Assembly: GCF_004803715.2 (NCBI RefSeq) | Contig: NZ_CP039383.2 | Span: 248,001-312,000, forward strand | Source: Luteimonas yindakuii | GTDB lineage: Bacteria; Pseudomonadota; Gammaproteobacteria; Xanthomonadales; Xanthomonadaceae | DNA: 64,000 bases | Direction of reading: 5' to 3' | In this document: positions 1-9,252 of the stretch, piece by piece | Position numbering within the stretch: the first letter of the stretch is position 1 | How the letters are laid out: the number at the start of each line of letters is the position of its first letter | Program-made: the position numbers and the translations under genes | Notes under the pieces: generated by a model | Databases searched by the model: none | What the model was told of the DNA's origin: nothing | What the model saw: only the letters and a program-made list of their open reading frames with translations

Positions 1-705
1 CTGCAGGCGCTGGCACGGCTGGATGCCGATGCGCTGATGGACGCCGCGTTCGACCAGCTGCTGCAGCTGCAGGCCGTCACGCCGCCCGCCGACCTGCCGG
101 CCTACGACGCGCCGATGCTGCTGCGCGAACTGTCGCTGTTCGACGACTGGTTCCTCGGCCGCCACCTCGGCGTGACCCTCGATGCCGGCGAACGGGCGGC
201 GCTCGACCGGGTAAGGACGCTGCTGGTGGAGGCGATGCTGGCGCAGCCGCAGGTGCTGGTGCATCGCGACTACATGCTGCGCAACCTGATGCCGGTGGCC
301 GACGGCGTCGCGGTGCTGGATTTCCAGGACGCGGTGCGTGGCCCGGTGGCCTACGACCCGGTGTGCCTGCTGCGCGATGCGTTCCACAGCTGGCCCGAGG
401 CGCGCGTCGACGGCTGGCTGGCGCGCTACCACGCCCGCGCCGTGGCGGCCGGCATCGGGCTGCCGCCGTACGAACGCTTCCTGCGCGATGCGGAACTGAC
501 CGGCGTGCAGCGCCACCTCAAGGTGCTGGGCATCTTCGCGCGCCTGCACCACCGCGACGGCAAGCCGAAATACGTGGCCGATGCGCCGCGTTTCGTCGCC
601 TACCTGGATACGGTGCTGCCGCGCCATCCGGAGCTGGCGCCGCTGGGCGCGCTGCTCGACCGCCACGTGCGTCCGCGCCTCGCTGGCGAGGCGATCTCCG
701 AATAG
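1..705 (+). CDS. amgK: AmgK-type N-acetylmuramate/N-acetylglucosamine kinase, 5' truncated by window edge
   Basis: The frame is open from base 1, so the N-terminus lies outside; 234 residues are visible. The kinase fold of the aminoglycoside-phosphotransferase (APH) family is shown by the catalytic loop VLVHRDYMLRNLMP and the metal-binding VLDFQDAV, followed by a family-typical segment (VAYDPVCLLRDAF). AmgK proteins phosphorylate the anomeric position of MurNAc/GlcNAc in peptidoglycan recycling, feeding MurU, in the cytoplasm. In Pseudomonas amgK and murU are adjacent; here the next gene is an unrelated DUF72 protein, so murU, if present, is elsewhere or upstream. The family call is firm; AmgK rather than another APH-like kinase is inferred from the C-terminal signature. 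Confidence 0.8.
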   Translation: MQALARLDADALMDAAFDQLLQLQAVTPPADLPAYDAPMLLRELSLFDDWFLGRHLGVTLDAGERAALDRVRTLLVEAMLAQPQVLVHRDYMLRNLMPVADGVAVLDFQDAVRGPVAYDPVCLLRDAFHSWPEARVDGWLARYHARAVAAGIGLPPYERFLRDAELTGVQRHLKVLGIFARLHHRDGKPKYVADAPRFVAYLDTVLPRHPELAPLGALLDRHVRPRLAGEAISE

Positions 706-933
706 TCGCCGCGCCGGCCGGTTCCACTGCCGGGGGGCGGGTCAGCCACGGAGATCGGCCACCGCCCCGCCAATGCCGTGGCGAAGCCCTCTGATACCGC
801 ATGCCACCGGCACCGCGTTGTTTGGGCGCTACCAGGTGCGGAACCACTGCTGCGCGCCCGCCCCATCTGCACGGCGCCGCCACCGGCCGCGCGCCATCGT
901 GCGTCCCGCACCGCCGATTCCTGCGAGCCCGCC
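706..933. other. Gene-free spacer between amgK and the DUF72 gene
   Basis: 228 bases without a convincing gene. Open frames cross it on both strands but none has family-like content. No obvious terminator or promoter is visible. Confidence 0.5.
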
Positions 934-1758
934 ATGGTCGATCTCCTCAGCGATATCCCGCAGCCGAAACACGGCATCCGCACGGGCATCGGCGGCTGGG
1001 TCTTCGTGCCCTGGCGCGACAACTTCTATCCCAAGGGGCTGGTGCAGCGCCGCGAGCTGGAGTTCGCCAGCCGCCAGGTCACCGCGATCGAGATCAACGG
1101 CACTTTCTACGGGCCGCAGAAGCCGGCGACGTTCGCCCGCTGGCGGTCGGAAACGCCGGACGGTTTCCTGTTCGCGCTGAAGGCGCCCAAGCAGATCGTC
1201 GAATCCCGCCAGCTCGCTGGCACCGGTGCGCGCATCGAGGGTTTCATCCACGGCGGCATCGCCGAGCTGGGCGACCGGCTGGGACCGCTGCTGTGGCAGC
1301 TGGCACCCCGGCGTGCGTTCGACCGCGACGATCTCGCCGCCTTCCTCGACCTGCTGCCGCGCACGCTCGACGGCTTGCCGTTGCGCCATGTGCTGGAGGT
1401 GCGCAATCCGGCGTTCATGTGCGCGGAGTACCTGGCGCTTGCGCGCGAGCACGGCGTCGCCACGGTGTTCACCGACTCACCGGCGTATCCGTCATTTGCC
1501 GATGTCACCGGCGATTTCGTCTATGCGCGGCTGATGCACAGCCGCGAGGACGTGGCCACCGGCTATCCGGATGCCGAGCTCGACGCCTGGGCGCAACGCG
1601 CACGTACCTGGGCCGCAGGCAAGGAACCCGCCGACCTGCCGCGGATCGAGCCTGCCGCCAAGGGCAAGGCATTACCGCGCGAGGTGTTCGTGTTCTTCAT
1701 CGGCGCGGCCAAGGCGCGCAACCCCGCCGCGGCGATGGCGCTGCAGCAGCGGCTGTAG
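934..1758 (+). CDS. DUF72 domain protein (YecE family)
   Basis: 274 residues, typical for DUF72 (TIM-barrel-like) proteins. Recognisable features are the N-terminal GIGGWVF.PWRDNFYPKGL, the EINGTFYG and RWRSETPDGFLFALKAPK segments, LEVRNPAF, and VYARLMHSRED near the C-terminus. The frame is open 52 codons upstream, but that part has no family similarity, so I start at the ATG at 934. The function of the family is unknown. It is followed by a palindromic element and by the convergent beta-lactamase gene. Confidence 0.85.
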   Translation: MVDLLSDIPQPKHGIRTGIGGWVFVPWRDNFYPKGLVQRRELEFASRQVTAIEINGTFYGPQKPATFARWRSETPDGFLFALKAPKQIVESRQLAGTGARIEGFIHGGIAELGDRLGPLLWQLAPRRAFDRDDLAAFLDLLPRTLDGLPLRHVLEVRNPAFMCAEYLALAREHGVATVFTDSPAYPSFADVTGDFVYARLMHSREDVATGYPDAELDAWAQRARTWAAGKEPADLPRIEPAAKGKALPREVFVFFIGAAKARNPAAAMALQQRL

Positions 1759-1820
1759 CCTGCACTGGCCACTGCTTCGATCGAAGCGCGGTCACCTTCG
1801 AAGCGCTCCCGAAGCCTTCC

Positions 1821-1842
1821 CTTCTCCCGCCAGCGGGAGAAG
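1821..1842. repeat. REP-like palindrome, CTTCTCCCGC type
   Basis: Arms CTTCTCCCGC (1821-1830) and GCGGGAGAAG (1833-1842) around a 2-nt gap. The same palindrome recurs at 12801, 26647 and 60983, each in an intergenic gap. This copy lies between two convergent genes and could also act as a bidirectional transcription stop, though no T-run follows. Confidence 0.7.
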
Positions 1843-1889
1843 GTGCCCGCAGGGCGGAAGAGAGCGGAGACGCGGTGGGATGCCCGCGC

Positions 1890-2762
1890 TCAGCGTGCCG
1901 CGCGTTCCTTGTCGATCTGCGCATCCAGCGCGGCTTCCGCGACATCCGCATAGCCGCGGCAGTCCAGTTCGCGCTCGCGGGCCGGGGTGGCGTCGTAACG
2001 CCAGCCACTGGCTTCCGGGTGCGGCGTCAGCAGCAGGTCGCAGGGCAGTGCGCGCAGCGTGGCCATGCTGCGGCGGAAGTCCTCGACGATGCGCGGATAG
2101 CGCGGGTTGTCGATCAGCCGGTAGCCGGGCGCGCTCAGGCTGTCGGCATAGACGATCTGCACGGGCAAGCCGTCGGTGCCGGCGTCGCTCCAGCTCCAGC
2201 TCATGCTGCCGGGCGTGTGGCCGGGAGTGAAATGCACCTGCAGGCGCAGCTCGCCGAGCTCGACGGTCTCGCCGTCCTGCAACAGGCGGTCGACCTGCAG
2301 CGGCGGGTACAGCATGCCGTCACCGAAGTGCAGGTCGCCGGCGCCGCCACGTGCGAGCAGCGCCGCGGATTCGGCATTGCTCGCCACGCGCGCGCCGGTG
2401 GCCCGCTTCACTGCAGCGAGCGGGCCGACATGGTCGGCATGCGCCTGGCTGTGCACGATCCACTTCACGTCGGACGGCTGCAGCCCCAGCGCGACGATGT
2501 TGGCCAGCAGATGCTCGGCCGCCTGCGGCACGCCGCCATCGATCAGGATTGCGCCGTCATCACCGACCAGTAGCAGGGCGCTCAGGCCGGCGGTGCCGAT
2601 CTGCCAGGTGCGTTGTGCGATGCGCACCGGCGCGACCGGCGTCCGCCAGGCCTCGCGCACCTCGTAGGCACGCAGCTGCGGCAACGGCTCCGCATGTGCA
2701 CTGGCAGGCGCGAGCAGGGCGGTGCAGGCGAGCGTGGAGAGGAGGCGGTGCATGCGGGTCAT
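1890..2762 (-). CDS. Subclass B3 metallo-beta-lactamase, L1-like, with Gln at the first zinc-ligand position
   Basis: 290 residues with signal peptide (cleavage probably after SAHA, residue 24), so periplasmic. The B3 fold is shown by the zinc motif HSQAHADHVG (Q106, H108, D110, H111), H182 in FTPGHTPGS, ADSLSAPGY and H248 in LLTPHPE; Cys241 and Cys268 could form the disulphide of the L1 enzyme. From memory the C-terminal half resembles L1 of Stenotrophomonas maltophilia closely, but L1 has His where this has Gln106 (standard position 116). GOB enzymes also carry Gln there and are active, so it is not necessarily dead. The frame is open upstream; the start at 2762 is chosen because the signal peptide begins there. 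No LysR-type regulator is adjacent. Substrate spectrum is untested. Confidence 0.88.
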   Translation of the reverse strand: MTRMHRLLSTLACTALLAPASAHAEPLPQLRAYEVREAWRTPVAPVRIAQRTWQIGTAGLSALLLVGDDGAILIDGGVPQAAEHLLANIVALGLQPSDVKWIVHSQAHADHVGPLAAVKRATGARVASNAESAALLARGGAGDLHFGDGMLYPPLQVDRLLQDGETVELGELRLQVHFTPGHTPGSMSWSWSDAGTDGLPVQIVYADSLSAPGYRLIDNPRYPRIVEDFRRSMATLRALPCDLLLTPHPEASGWRYDATPARERELDCRGYADVAEAALDAQIDKERAAR

Positions 2763-3024
2763 GGGCGCTGGTCCGTGCGGAAGGTGATGGACGCACAGTG
2801 TGCCGACCGGCGCGCTGCCAGCACCAATGTCGGGACGGATCGGGAGTGTGCGACGTTGGCACCGGAAGGAGCCTCCATGAAAACTGATCAATGCGTGGTT
2901 CGGTGACGTCTGGACGTGCATCCCGATGCGGAGGCAATGGCATCCAGAAAAGGTTCGTCTCACGCTCCGGGGATAACTGCACCGGGTGTCGTGCGCTCGC
3001 GAGCTGCTCCGTTGGTCCTCGCGC

Positions 3025-3174
3025 CCCGTCGCGCGCATCGGGGGGTGTGCTCCCCCGGCCGGAGTCCGCGTCCAGCTACCACGGCCGGCCGCCGGCCATC
3101 CATGGCCGGCTGTTCGCACACCCCCCGATGCACGCGACGGGCGGAGGTTTCCGCCGGCTTCGGCACGGAGAGCA
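3025..3174. repeat. Direct repeat copy 1 (150 bp) containing a hairpin unit
   Basis: Identical base for base to 3303-3452, offset 278. Weaker similarity extends upstream to about 3002. Within it, 3025-3049 and 3117-3141 are 25-base inverted arms differing at one position, enclosing a core with nested GGCCGG / GCCATGGC-type palindromes. The layout resembles a MITE or a REP-type element, but no target-site duplication is evident. Confidence 0.85.
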
Positions 3175-3302
3175 ACAACGGGCACCGTGTCTGCCAACCA
3201 TGGAGAAGAACCTGAGAAAGGACCGTCTTCAGACGACGGGAGCGATGGCGCACTGCTGGAGTGTTTATGCCTGCGTGAATTGCTCCGTTGTGGTCCGCGC
3301 CG

Positions 3303-3452
3303 CCCGTCGCGCGCATCGGGGGGTGTGCTCCCCCGGCCGGAGTCCGCGTCCAGCTACCACGGCCGGCCGCCGGCCATCCATGGCCGGCTGTTCGCACACC
3401 CCCCGATGCACGCGACGGGCGGAGGTTTCCGCCGGCTTCGGCACGGAGAGCA
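3303..3452. repeat. Direct repeat copy 2 (150 bp) containing a hairpin unit
   Basis: Second exact copy of 3025-3174. Terminal inverted arms fall at 3303-3327 and 3395-3419. The 128 bases between the copies are unrelated unique sequence, so this looks like duplication of the unit with some flank rather than a tandem array. Confidence 0.85.
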
Positions 3453-3539
3453 GAGCGAACGCTGTCGGGGTCGTCTACCGATGGCGATCCGATCGTTTGC
3501 CACTGATATCCATCAGATGCGACGCCAGCTTGGAGCCCG

Positions 3540-3643
3540 CCGCGGACGCAGGGGGATGTCCAGAGCCGGCCATGGATGGCCGGCGGCCGGATGTGGTAGC
3601 AGGACGCGGAGATATCCGGCTGGGCATCTCCCTGTGGCCGCGG
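3540..3643. repeat. Third hairpin unit, inverted, same core with different arms
   Basis: The core at about 3563-3605 is the reverse complement of the core of the two units upstream (GGCCATGGATGGCCGGC followed by GTGGTAGC). The outer arms differ from those units yet pair with each other: 3540-3561 against 3622-3643, about 18 of 22 positions. Changed arms with retained pairing suggest the folded structure matters more than the sequence. Confidence 0.65.
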
Positions 3644-3863
3644 TGGGCCGCCGGGACTCACGGACGCCCGATCGATTTAGGGAAGAGCCACGCCAGTGAA
3701 TGGCCTGGGCGGAGGCGAGTCAGACATGGATGTTTGACCGAGTCGGGAGCATTGCCCCGGATTCGGTGACGCGCACCGAGCGGTGGCCCCGGACCTACGC
3801 TTGCCTACATCAAGCAGCTCACGCTTTCGAGAACAAGGAAGAGCGCACCCGTCAGCGGCGGAT

Positions 3864-5096
3864 CTACGTGACCGGCTCCGAGCGCGCCCGGCCGATCGCG
3901 GCAATGCGCGCACGCGCCAGCGCTTCGCCGATCGCCGGCCCGGTCATGCCTTCGCGCAGCACGTCGCGTGCCTGCACCGCGCGCGCCGCGTCGAGCAGGC
4001 GCAGCAGTTCCGCGCCTTGCGGGTAGGGCACGTCGGCCAGGCCCAACCGGCCACGCTTGTCGGCCTCGCAGACGGTGGCCAGCAGGGCGATGCGCGCCGG
4101 CTTGCGGAAGGCATCGCAGCGCTCGAGCAGGGTATGCACGGTGCGATCGCGCAGCTCGAACAGGCGGTGCACGTTGAGGTGTTCGCGGCAGGCCAGTACC
4201 GCCAGTTCGCGGTGGGTCGACGGCACCTTCAACCGCTCGCACAACGCCCGTAACGGTGCCACGCCGCGCTGCTCGTGGCCGATGTGCTTCGGCCACTCCG
4301 CCGGCGGCGTCAACGCCTTGCCGAGGTCGTGGGTCATCGCCGCGAATCCCACCACCGCATCGCCGGGCGCCAGCGTCGCGGCCATGTCGCAGACCATTCC
4401 GGTGTGGATGCCGGTATCGATCTCGGGATGGTACTCCGCGCGCTGCGGCACGCCGTACAGCGCCGCCACTTCCGGCAGCACCGCATCCAGCGCGCCGGCA
4501 TCGTGCAACGTATGCAGGAACGCGGAAGGCCGGGCGGAGGCCAGCGCGCGCGACAGTTCCTGCCACACGCGCTCGGGCACCAGGTCGGCAAGTTCGCCGC
4601 CAGCGGCCATCCCGCGCATCAACGCCTGCGTCTCCCCGGCGACGCGGAAGCCGAGCGGTGCGAACCGTGCCATGAAGCGCGCCGCGCGCAGCACCCGCAG
4701 CGGATCCTCGACGAAGGCCGGGCCGACGTGGCGCAGCACGCGCGCCTCGAGGTCGCTCACGCCGCCGAACGGATCGACCAGGTTGCCGTCGGCGTCCTCG
4801 GCGATCGCGTTGATGGTGAAGTCGCGGCGCTCGAGGTCCTGCTCGAGGGTCACCGCAGGATCCGCGTGCACGACGAAGCCGCGGTAGCCGCGCCCGGACT
4901 TGCGTTCGGTGCGTGCCAGCGCGTGCTCCTCACCGGTATCGGGATGCAGGAATACCGGGAAGTCGCGCCCCACCGGGCGGAAACCCGCCGCTTCCATCGC
5001 TTCGGGCGTGGCGCCGACGACGACGAAATCGCGGTCGCCCGGCGCCAGGCCCAGCAGGCGGTCGCGCACTGCGCCGCCGACCAGATAGGTCTTCAT
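3864..5096 (-). CDS. cca: Multifunctional CCA-adding tRNA nucleotidyltransferase
   Basis: 410 residues, the usual length for the proteobacterial multifunctional enzyme. It adds or repairs the 3' CCA of tRNAs. The N-terminal nucleotidyltransferase signature is [13 protein letters not shown] with RDFVVVG, then [10 protein letters not shown] and the [17 protein letters not shown] neck motif. A C-terminal HD domain ([18 protein letters not shown]) gives the phosphatase/cyclic phosphodiesterase activity of the E. coli-type enzyme. Transcribed leftward after slt with a 139-bp gap, so possibly co-transcribed with it. Confidence 0.95.
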   Translation of the reverse strand: MKTYLVGGAVRDRLLGLAPGDRDFVVVGATPEAMEAAGFRPVGRDFPVFLHPDTGEEHALARTERKSGRGYRGFVVHADPAVTLEQDLERRDFTINAIAEDADGNLVDPFGGVSDLEARVLRHVGPAFVEDPLRVLRAARFMARFAPLGFRVAGETQALMRGMAAGGELADLVPERVWQELSRALASARPSAFLHTLHDAGALDAVLPEVAALYGVPQRAEYHPEIDTGIHTGMVCDMAATLAPGDAVVGFAAMTHDLGKALTPPAEWPKHIGHEQRGVAPLRALCERLKVPSTHRELAVLACREHLNVHRLFELRDRTVHTLLERCDAFRKPARIALLATVCEADKRGRLGLADVPYPQGAELLRLLDAARAVQARDVLREGMTGPAIGEALARARIAAIGRARSEPVT

Positions 5097-5235
5097 GCCG
5101 GTCGCGCGTCGATGGCACGCGCAACGTCGCGCGTCGCAGGAACGTCCGGGCGGGCGCGATGGATCGGGAGCAGCGTGCAGGGCATCGGCAGGGGGCGGGC
5201 AGTGCGGAGAGCAGAGCTTAGGCCACCGGCACGAT

Positions 5236-7206
5236 TCACTCGGCCAGGCTGCCCGCCGGGCACGCGAACGGCTTGCGCGCGACGTCCACCCGGCCCTGCA
5301 TGCGCTCGCTCAGTGGTGCGGCCTGGCCGTGCAGGCGCCAGTCGTAGATCACGCTGAAGGCGAGCACGCGGGCGACGTACTCGCGCGTCTCGCGGTAGCT
5401 GATGGTCTCGATCCACAGGTCGGCATCCATGCCGGGGCGCTGTTCCATCCAGCGCCGGGTCGGGGCCGGCCCGGCGTTGTAGGCGGCGATGGCGACGTAC
5501 GGCAGGCCGTAGCGCTCCTTCATCTCGCGCAGGTAGGCGGTGCCCAGGCGGATCGACACCGCCGGGTCGTAGAGGCTGTCCGCGCCGGCCCAGGGCTCGC
5601 CCAGCCGGCGCGCCACCGCCTGCCCGGTGGCCGGGATCACCTGCATCAGTCCGCGCGCGTCGGCAGGCGAACGGGCGCGCGGGTTGAAGGTGCTCTCGGC
5701 ACGGATCTCCGCCGCGATCCATGCCGGATCGAGGTTGTGGCGACGTGCTTCGGCGCGGATCAGCTCGTCGTGGAAAAGCGGGAAACGCAGCGTGTAGAGG
5801 CGGGTTTCCTCCGGTTGCCGGCCGAGCGCGAACACCGCGCGGTCGAACCAGCCGTTGTCCTGCGCCACCGCAACCGCGAGGCGGCGCTCGGCATCATTGA
5901 AGCTCTCCAGCGCGGCGTTCCACTCGCGCGTCGCCCAGCCGGGACGGTCGGCACGGAACAGCGCCATCGAGCGCACCATTTCCGGGCGGTTGGCGATCCG
6001 CGCGCGCGCCGAGGCGTCGGCCGGCAGCTCGATCGGGCACAACGCATACGGCTGGCCGAGTCGATCCGCGGCGAGGAAGCCGTGGAAGGTGGCATCGCGC
6101 GCCGCACGCACGTACAGCGGCTGCGCGCGTGCGCGATCGCCCAGCAACTCGTGCATGCGCGCGGCGAAGTAGCTCCAGCGCGAGCTGTCGCGCTGGGTGG
6201 CCGGCATCCGTTCGATCGCCGCCAGCGCCGCGCGCCAGTCCGATCGCGACAGCGCCTCGCGCGCCTGCCATTCGTGCAGGCGCTCGTCATAGGCCGGCAG
6301 CGGCACCGCCGACAGGCGTTGCGCCGAACCCGGCAGGTACGACGCCACCGTCCACAGCGCGACCTGGTGCAGCACGCGCCCGCGCTCCGCCTCGTCGAAG
6401 CCCAGCGCACGGGCGACCTGCGGCAGTTGCGCCTCGGCGGCGTCGGGGTTCTCGCGGCCGAGCTTCGCCAGCCCGTGCGAGGCCACCAGCCGGCTGCGCG
6501 CGGTCTTCGGCCACTGCGCCGCACGTGCATGCGGGGCCTGCACGAAGGCGGCGTAGTCCTCCGCCAGCGCGCGCTCGGCCTCCGGCAGTCCGGTTGCAGC
6601 ACTGCGCATCACCGTCGGGTTCCATTCCGCCGCGGCGAGCTCCAGCCGCTGCCAGCGCAGCGTCGGGGTCAGGCTGCCACGCGCGCTGGCGGCAGCGAAC
6701 GGCGCATTGCATTCGTCGGGCAGCGAGTTGCCACTGCTGGTCCAGATCGCCGCGACCTCCTGGTCCCAGCGCGCATCCGCCGCACCCAGGCGATGGCGCG
6801 CGTCGAGTTCGATGCAGCGCAGCCCGGTGTTGCCGACGGTCGGCGCCCACGCCGCGCGGATCGCGGTCCAGTCCTGGCGCCGGTGCAGCGCGCGCAGCCA
6901 TTCCTCGCGGAAGGCCTCGGCCACCGGTTGTCCGCGGTAGCGCTGCAGGAAGGCGTCCGCCTGCGCGACGGGCAGGGTGGCGAGGTTGCGGCGCAGGGCG
7001 GTGAATTCGATCCAGCCATAGGCCGGGTGGCGGCTCATGTGCGCGGGCACGGCCTGGCCGCGGGCGGCGGCATCGAGCGCGCGGCGCAGTTCGACGTCGG
7101 CGGCGGATTGCGCATGCACGCCAGTGGCGGCAAGCGCCAGCAGCGCCAGTGCAATGAGCCGGAAACGGAAGCGGAGACGGGTGCGGAGATCGGGGGCGTG
7201 CGACAT
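5236..7206 (-). CDS. slt: Soluble lytic murein transglycosylase, Slt70 type
   Basis: 656 residues, close to E. coli Slt70. It cleaves the MurNAc-GlcNAc bond of peptidoglycan to give 1,6-anhydromuropeptides in the periplasm. A signal peptide is visible (basic N-terminus, hydrophobic [11 protein letters not shown], cleavage near VHA-QS). A long alpha-helical superhelix precedes the C-terminal catalytic domain: [16 protein letters not shown] with the catalytic Glu, [10 protein letters not shown], and [16 protein letters not shown]. The frame runs further upstream without family-like sequence, so the start at 7206 is used. Together with the AmgK-type kinase it makes this end of the window relevant to murein turnover. 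Confidence 0.93.
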   Translation of the reverse strand: MSHAPDLRTRLRFRFRLIALALLALAATGVHAQSAADVELRRALDAAARGQAVPAHMSRHPAYGWIEFTALRRNLATLPVAQADAFLQRYRGQPVAEAFREEWLRALHRRQDWTAIRAAWAPTVGNTGLRCIELDARHRLGAADARWDQEVAAIWTSSGNSLPDECNAPFAAASARGSLTPTLRWQRLELAAAEWNPTVMRSAATGLPEAERALAEDYAAFVQAPHARAAQWPKTARSRLVASHGLAKLGRENPDAAEAQLPQVARALGFDEAERGRVLHQVALWTVASYLPGSAQRLSAVPLPAYDERLHEWQAREALSRSDWRAALAAIERMPATQRDSSRWSYFAARMHELLGDRARAQPLYVRAARDATFHGFLAADRLGQPYALCPIELPADASARARIANRPEMVRSMALFRADRPGWATREWNAALESFNDAERRLAVAVAQDNGWFDRAVFALGRQPEETRLYTLRFPLFHDELIRAEARRHNLDPAWIAAEIRAESTFNPRARSPADARGLMQVIPATGQAVARRLGEPWAGADSLYDPAVSIRLGTAYLREMKERYGLPYVAIAAYNAGPAPTRRWMEQRPGMDADLWIETISYRETREYVARVLAFSVIYDWRLHGQAAPLSERMQGRVDVARKPFACPAGSLAE

Positions 7207-7315
7207 GCGCCGGACTATAGCCAAGCAGGGATGAAGCGCATCGACGCCACGCGCACGCGCCCGCGGTATGAGCTGGACTAACCTCGCATGTGTATTCCCC
7301 TGCGATGGCTTGCGC

Positions 7316-8110
7316 ATGCTGACGATGCTGCTGTTCTTCCTTGTCCTGGGTGCGTTCGCCGGCGTGCTGGCCGGCCTGCTCGGCATCGGTGGTGGACTGG
7401 TGCTGGTCGCGGCGCTGGCGTGGTTCCTGCCCTTGCACGGCGTGCCGAGAGAGGCGGCCATGCATGCGGCGCTGGCCAGTTCGATGGCCAGCATCATCCT
7501 GACCGCCGGTTCTTCGGCCTGGGCGCACCACCGCCGCGGCAGCGTGCTGTGGCCGACGGTGGGGTGGATGGTGCCCGGCATCCTCATCGGCGGATGGCTC
7601 GGCAGCCGCTTCGCGATCGGCCTGGATGGCGGGGTGCTGAAGTGGTGCGTGGCCGGTTACTGCTTCCTGGTCGGCACGCAGATGGCACTGTCGGGTACGC
7701 GCACGGCTGGCGGCCGCGACAGCGCGCCGCGCGGCGCACCGATGGTCGCGGCGGGTGGCGGCATCGGCGCGGTGTCGGCGGTGGTCGGCATCGGCGGCGG
7801 CAGCATGACCGTCCCGCTGCTGGTCTGGCTGGGCATGACGCCGGTGCGCGCGGTGGGGACGTCGTCGGCATGTGGCGTCTTCATCGGGCTGTCGGCGGCG
7901 GCCGGCTATGCGCTGCAGGCGCCAGCGGGTGCGCTGCCCGCGCATGCGGTCGGCTACGTCTATCTCCCCGCGGCGATCGGCGTGGCGGTGGCGTCGGTGT
8001 TCGCGGCCCCGTGGGGCACGCGGCTTGCGCACGCCATCAGCGGGGTCGCGCTCAAGCGCGTGTTCGCGGGCTTCCTGTTCGCGGTCGGCCTGAGCTTGGT
8101 GCTCTGGTAG
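7316..8110 (+). CDS. Sulfite exporter TauE/SafE family membrane protein
   Basis: 264 residues, almost entirely hydrophobic, about eight membrane segments. The family glycine-rich repeats are visible twice: GVLAGLLGIGGGLVLV near the N-terminus and AVVGIGGGSMTVPLLVWLG in the second half. Members transport sulfite, sulfonates or other organic anions across the inner membrane; the substrate here cannot be deduced. The frame opens at 7268, but I take the ATG at 7316, directly before the first membrane helix (7325 is also possible). Divergent from slt. Confidence 0.88.
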   Translation: MLTMLLFFLVLGAFAGVLAGLLGIGGGLVLVAALAWFLPLHGVPREAAMHAALASSMASIILTAGSSAWAHHRRGSVLWPTVGWMVPGILIGGWLGSRFAIGLDGGVLKWCVAGYCFLVGTQMALSGTRTAGGRDSAPRGAPMVAAGGGIGAVSAVVGIGGGSMTVPLLVWLGMTPVRAVGTSSACGVFIGLSAAAGYALQAPAGALPAHAVGYVYLPAAIGVAVASVFAAPWGTRLAHAISGVALKRVFAGFLFAVGLSLVLW

Positions 8111-8215
8111 GGGCGTCGTCGTGGCCAGCCGTGCACGGCCTTCCGCTGTCGGCGTGTCGGGCACAGCGGCTATGCTCGTCGACCGGCGCGGGAGCGGCCG
8201 GGGCTGTCATGGGGA

Positions 8216-8602
8216 ATGACTTTGAACATCTGGATCGTCCTGCTCGCTGCCGTGTCGAGTTTCCTTCTTGGCGGGCTCTGGTATTCGCCTGCCCTGTTCG
8301 GGAAGGCATGGAACCGGGAAAACGGCGGCGTTCCGGCCGCGGGGCATCCCGTGCGGGTGTTCGGTGTCAGCTTCGGCTTCGCGCTGGTGGCCGCCGTCGC
8401 ATTCGCAATGCTGGTGGGGCCGTCGCCGACGCTCGAGGCATCGCTGCGACTGGGCATGCTGGCCGGCCTCGGCCTGGTGGCGGCGAGTTTCGGGATCAAT
8501 TACCAGTTCGCGCAACGCACGTTCAGGCTCTGGTTGATCGACGCGGGGTACCACGCCGCGCAGTTCCTGCTGTTCGGGCTGGTGTTCGGGTTGTGGGGGT
8601 GA
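8216..8602 (+). CDS. DUF1761 membrane protein
   Basis: 128 residues with four predicted membrane helices. The N-terminal LGGLWYSPALFGKAW and the C-terminal LWLIDAGYHAAQFLLFGL are characteristic of DUF1761. Function unknown. It may be co-transcribed with the flanking genes (106 bp after the exporter, 80 bp before the nucleotidyltransferase). Confidence 0.82.
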   Translation: MTLNIWIVLLAAVSSFLLGGLWYSPALFGKAWNRENGGVPAAGHPVRVFGVSFGFALVAAVAFAMLVGPSPTLEASLRLGMLAGLGLVAASFGINYQFAQRTFRLWLIDAGYHAAQFLLFGLVFGLWG

Positions 8603-8682
8603 GGTTCCCGGGCCACGGCCCCGCGCGGACATCGCGGCCGGGGTCCGGCCAGGTCAACAGCGTCCCGGCGCCGGCACGCTGA

Positions 8683-9240
8683 ATGGGCGGACATGCCGCG
8701 GCGCCGGGTAATGCGGTCCAGCTCGACCTGCTTGCGCGCCTGCTCGACGCGGCGGCGCGACAGGCGATGCCGCTGTGGCTCGGTGGCGGCTGGGCCATCG
8801 ATGCACGGTTGGGTCGCATCACCCGCGCCCACGTGGACATCGACCTGACGTTCCCCGGCGAGCGTCGCGACGAGTTCGTCGAACTGATCGGCGCGCTGGG
8901 CGCGGTGATCACCGAAGAGACCGACTACGGCTTCCTCGCCGACTGCCATGGGGTCTTGCTCGACTGCGAGCCCGCGCGCTGGACCGGTTCGGCCTACGAG
9001 CTCGACGGCACCCCGCCCGGGTCGTGCCCGGATGCGCTGGAAGGGACGCTCGGCGGCCTGCCCCTGCGCTGCAACAGCTGGGTGGCGATCGCGTGGGACT
9101 ACCTCCACTACGCCGAGGAGCAGCCACAGTCGCAGTGGCCGGCCAGGCATGTGCTGTCGTATGGTCTGGTCCGCTCGGCACTCGGCAATGCCGAAGTCGA
9201 GCGCCTGCATGCCCTGTTCAATGCATCGCGCACCGACTGA
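8683..9240 (+). CDS. ANT(2'')-Ia (AadB)-like aminoglycoside nucleotidyltransferase homologue
   Basis: 185 residues against 177 for AadB. From memory, AadB and this protein align nearly end to end with few gaps: PLWLGGGWAIDARLGR, DIDLTFPGERR, DYGFLA, LLDCEPA, GSCP, RCNSW and WDY are shared. The metal-binding Asp44 and Asp46 and the proposed base Asp86 of ANT(2'')-Ia correspond to Asp52, Asp54 and Asp94 here. The known enzyme transfers AMP to the 2''-OH of gentamicin, tobramycin and kanamycin. AadB normally travels as an integron cassette; here there is no attC-like site or integrase, and the gene sits among chromosomal genes with matching base composition. Activity on aminoglycosides is an inference. 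Confidence 0.85.
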   Translation: MGGHAAAPGNAVQLDLLARLLDAAARQAMPLWLGGGWAIDARLGRITRAHVDIDLTFPGERRDEFVELIGALGAVITEETDYGFLADCHGVLLDCEPARWTGSAYELDGTPPGSCPDALEGTLGGLPLRCNSWVAIAWDYLHYAEEQPQSQWPARHVLSYGLVRSALGNAEVERLHALFNASRTD

Positions 9241-9252
9241 AAGGACGACCGG

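Larger units (their letters stand above)
2763..3863. other. 1.1-kb gene-free region with hairpin-forming repeats
   Basis: No coding frame here has family-like content; the frames present come from GC-rich palindromes. The middle holds three repeat units, listed separately. The ends (2763-3000 and 3644-3863) show nothing I recognise. It separates the leftward beta-lactamase gene from the 3' end of cca; a promoter for the beta-lactamase gene should lie just above 2763, but no clear -35/-10 pair is visible. Confidence 0.6.

Noticed and set aside
3025..3452. CRISPR array from repeated sequence
   Set aside because: Only two copies, 150 bp each with a 128-bp gap, no cas genes; repeats are too long and palindromic throughout.
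2886..4026. Several 70-290-codon frames between the beta-lactamase and cca
   Set aside because: They run through the palindromic repeats in multiple frames on both strands and lack any family-like sequence.
5095..7281. 728-codon frame antisense to slt
   Set aside because: Shadow; slt has clear catalytic motifs and a signal peptide.
8683..9240. Recently acquired resistance cassette
   Set aside because: No attC, integrase, IS or composition change; neighbours are ordinary chromosomal genes.
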